From an uncultured Opitutia bacterium (GTDB lineage: Bacteria; Verrucomicrobiota; Verrucomicrobiia; Opitutales; UBA953), in contig CAIXQT010000170.1 of assembly GCA_903921665.1 (NCBI GenBank), positions 1 through 6,457 of the forward strand: a stretch of 6,457 nucleotides of DNA, in the 5' to 3' direction. Positions 5,574-6,457 of the stretch are shown here, in pieces. Position numbers and translations under genes: made by a program. The number at the start of each line of letters is the position of its first letter. Positions within the stretch are counted from its first letter, which is position 1. The notes under the pieces were generated by a model that was given only the letters and a program-made list of their open reading frames with translations, did no database searches and had not been told where the DNA came from.

Positions 5574-6457
5574 ATGGCCTCGGACCTTTCAGCCCTGACC
5601 GCCGCGATGTCGGCCGGACGCGACCTCGCTCCCGACGAGGCCGCCGCCGCCGCGATGGCGATGGCAGATGCGCAGATCGCGGACGCGGCCAAGGAAGCCT
5701 TCCTGCTGGCGCTCGCGCGGAAGGGCGAGACCGCCGCCGAGGTCACCGGATTCGCCCGCACTTATCGGGCGCTCGCCCGGCGCGCCGATTTCGGCGATTG
5801 GCCCGCGAAGGGCATCGATATCGTCGGGACCGGCGGCGACCGTTCGGGCAGTTTCAACATCTCCTCGGCGAGCGCGCTGATCGTCGCCGCGGCCGGCGTG
5901 CCGGTGCTCAAGCACGGCAACCGCTCGATCACCTCGAAGTCCGGCAGCGCGGATTTCCTCGCCGGGCTGGGCGTAGCCCTCGAGGCCACGGACGCGCAGC
6001 TGCTGCGCGGCCTGGTTCAGGCGAACTTCTGCTACCTCTATGCGCCGGCCTTCCATCCGGCCTTCAAGGCCATCCTCGGCGTGCGCAAGAAGATCGCCGA
6101 AAGCGGTACGAAGACGGTCTTCAACGTCCTCGGCCCTTTGATCAATCCTGCCCAGCCGGCCCACATGGTCGTCGGGGTCTATGACGAACGTTGGGTCGAG
6201 CCCTTGGCGGCTACGCTCGGCGAGCTCGGCGTGAAGCGCGGCCTCGTCACGCATTCGCGCGCCGGCGGCGGCATGGATGAGATCACCACGGCCGGAGAGG
6301 TCCGGGTGCGCGGCTGCGGCGAACTCGCTTCCGTCGACGCCGTCTGGCTGCCCGGTGATTTCGGTTTCAAGACCTGTACGGTCGCGGACCTGCGCGGCGG
6401 TACGCCTGAAGAAAACATCGCGATGTTCAGCGACTTGCTCGTCGGCGGAGTTTCCGA
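5574..6457 (+). CDS. trpD: Anthranilate phosphoribosyltransferase, 3'-partial
   Basis: TrpD joins anthranilate to phosphoribosyl pyrophosphate, giving phosphoribosyl-anthranilate, the second committed step of tryptophan synthesis, in the cytoplasm. 294 residues are in the window; family members are about 340 aa, so roughly 45-50 residues are cut off at the right edge. The N-terminal helical domain (1-72) shows the usual AFLLALARKGET pattern. The diphosphate-binding GTGGD is at 85-89 and FNISSASA at 94-101. The KHGNRS motif (113-118) is intact, and His161-Pro162 with Arg171 mark the anthranilate site. NVLGPLINP is at 184-192, and the metal-binding Asp235-Glu236 lies in GGGMDEITT. Lys180 stands where the family often has Arg before TVFN, a mild change. 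Intact KHGNR and GTGGD argue for true TrpD over the YbiB/TrpD2 relatives. ATG 5574 gives a normal N-terminus. It stands alone here, divergent from the 219-aa gene; any other trp genes lie beyond the window. Confidence 0.95.
   Translation, partial: MASDLSALTAAMSAGRDLAPDEAAAAAMAMADAQIADAAKEAFLLALARKGETAAEVTGFARTYRALARRADFGDWPAKGIDIVGTGGDRSGSFNISSASALIVAAAGVPVLKHGNRSITSKSGSADFLAGLGVALEATDAQLLRGLVQANFCYLYAPAFHPAFKAILGVRKKIAESGTKTVFNVLGPLINPAQPAHMVVGVYDERWVEPLAATLGELGVKRGLVTHSRAGGGMDEITTAGEVRVRGCGELASVDAVWLPGDFGFKTCTVADLRGGTPEENIAMFSDLLVGGVS

Noticed and set aside
5589..6254. Minus-strand open frame of 221 codons opposite trpD
   Set aside because: trpD is unmistakable on the plus strand, and the opposite frame shows only shadow composition.

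Overview
The window is GC-rich (by eye about 60-65% G+C) and densely coding, with no gene-free stretch longer than 80 bases. It holds six protein genes, four of them complete. I saw no tRNA, rRNA, CRISPR array, insertion sequence or phage gene. An LPS-export ATPase next to an OstA-fold protein means a Gram-negative envelope with lipopolysaccharide. A two-domain HPr kinase directly after lptB and the GC-rich style suggest Verrucomicrobiota, perhaps an Opitutae-like lineage. That placement is an inference from gene order and family resemblance, not from a marker gene.

Layout. The plus strand opens inside fmt (methionyl-tRNA formyltransferase), which lacks only its first few codons. After 38 bases comes an export cluster. 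It consists of a very long (690 aa) secreted LptA/LptC-like OstA-fold protein, lptB 18 bases later, and hprK 4 bases after lptB. hprK meets, tail to tail with only 4 bases between stop codons, a minus-strand gene for an unrecognised 219-aa mostly helical protein. A 79-base divergent gap separates that gene from trpD (anthranilate phosphoribosyltransferase), which runs off the right edge.

How the genes work together. The OstA-like protein and LptB should both serve LPS transport: LptB powers extraction from the inner membrane, and the OstA-like protein carries LPS across the periplasm. HprK is a regulatory kinase/phosphorylase of HPr-type phosphocarriers. Its coupling to lptB recalls the proteobacterial lptA-lptB-rpoN-hpf-ptsN-(hprK/rapZ) neighbourhood, with the middle genes missing. 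fmt and trpD are housekeeping genes for translation initiation and tryptophan synthesis, with no obvious functional tie to the cluster.

The points most worth a second look are the oversized multi-domain OstA protein, the minimal lptB-hprK coupling, the unknown 219-aa gene, plus-strand starts without Shine-Dalgarno sequences but with TA-rich hexamers just before the ATG, and a hairpin that carries the hprK stop codon in its loop between the two convergent genes. No wholly new multi-gene system is evident.
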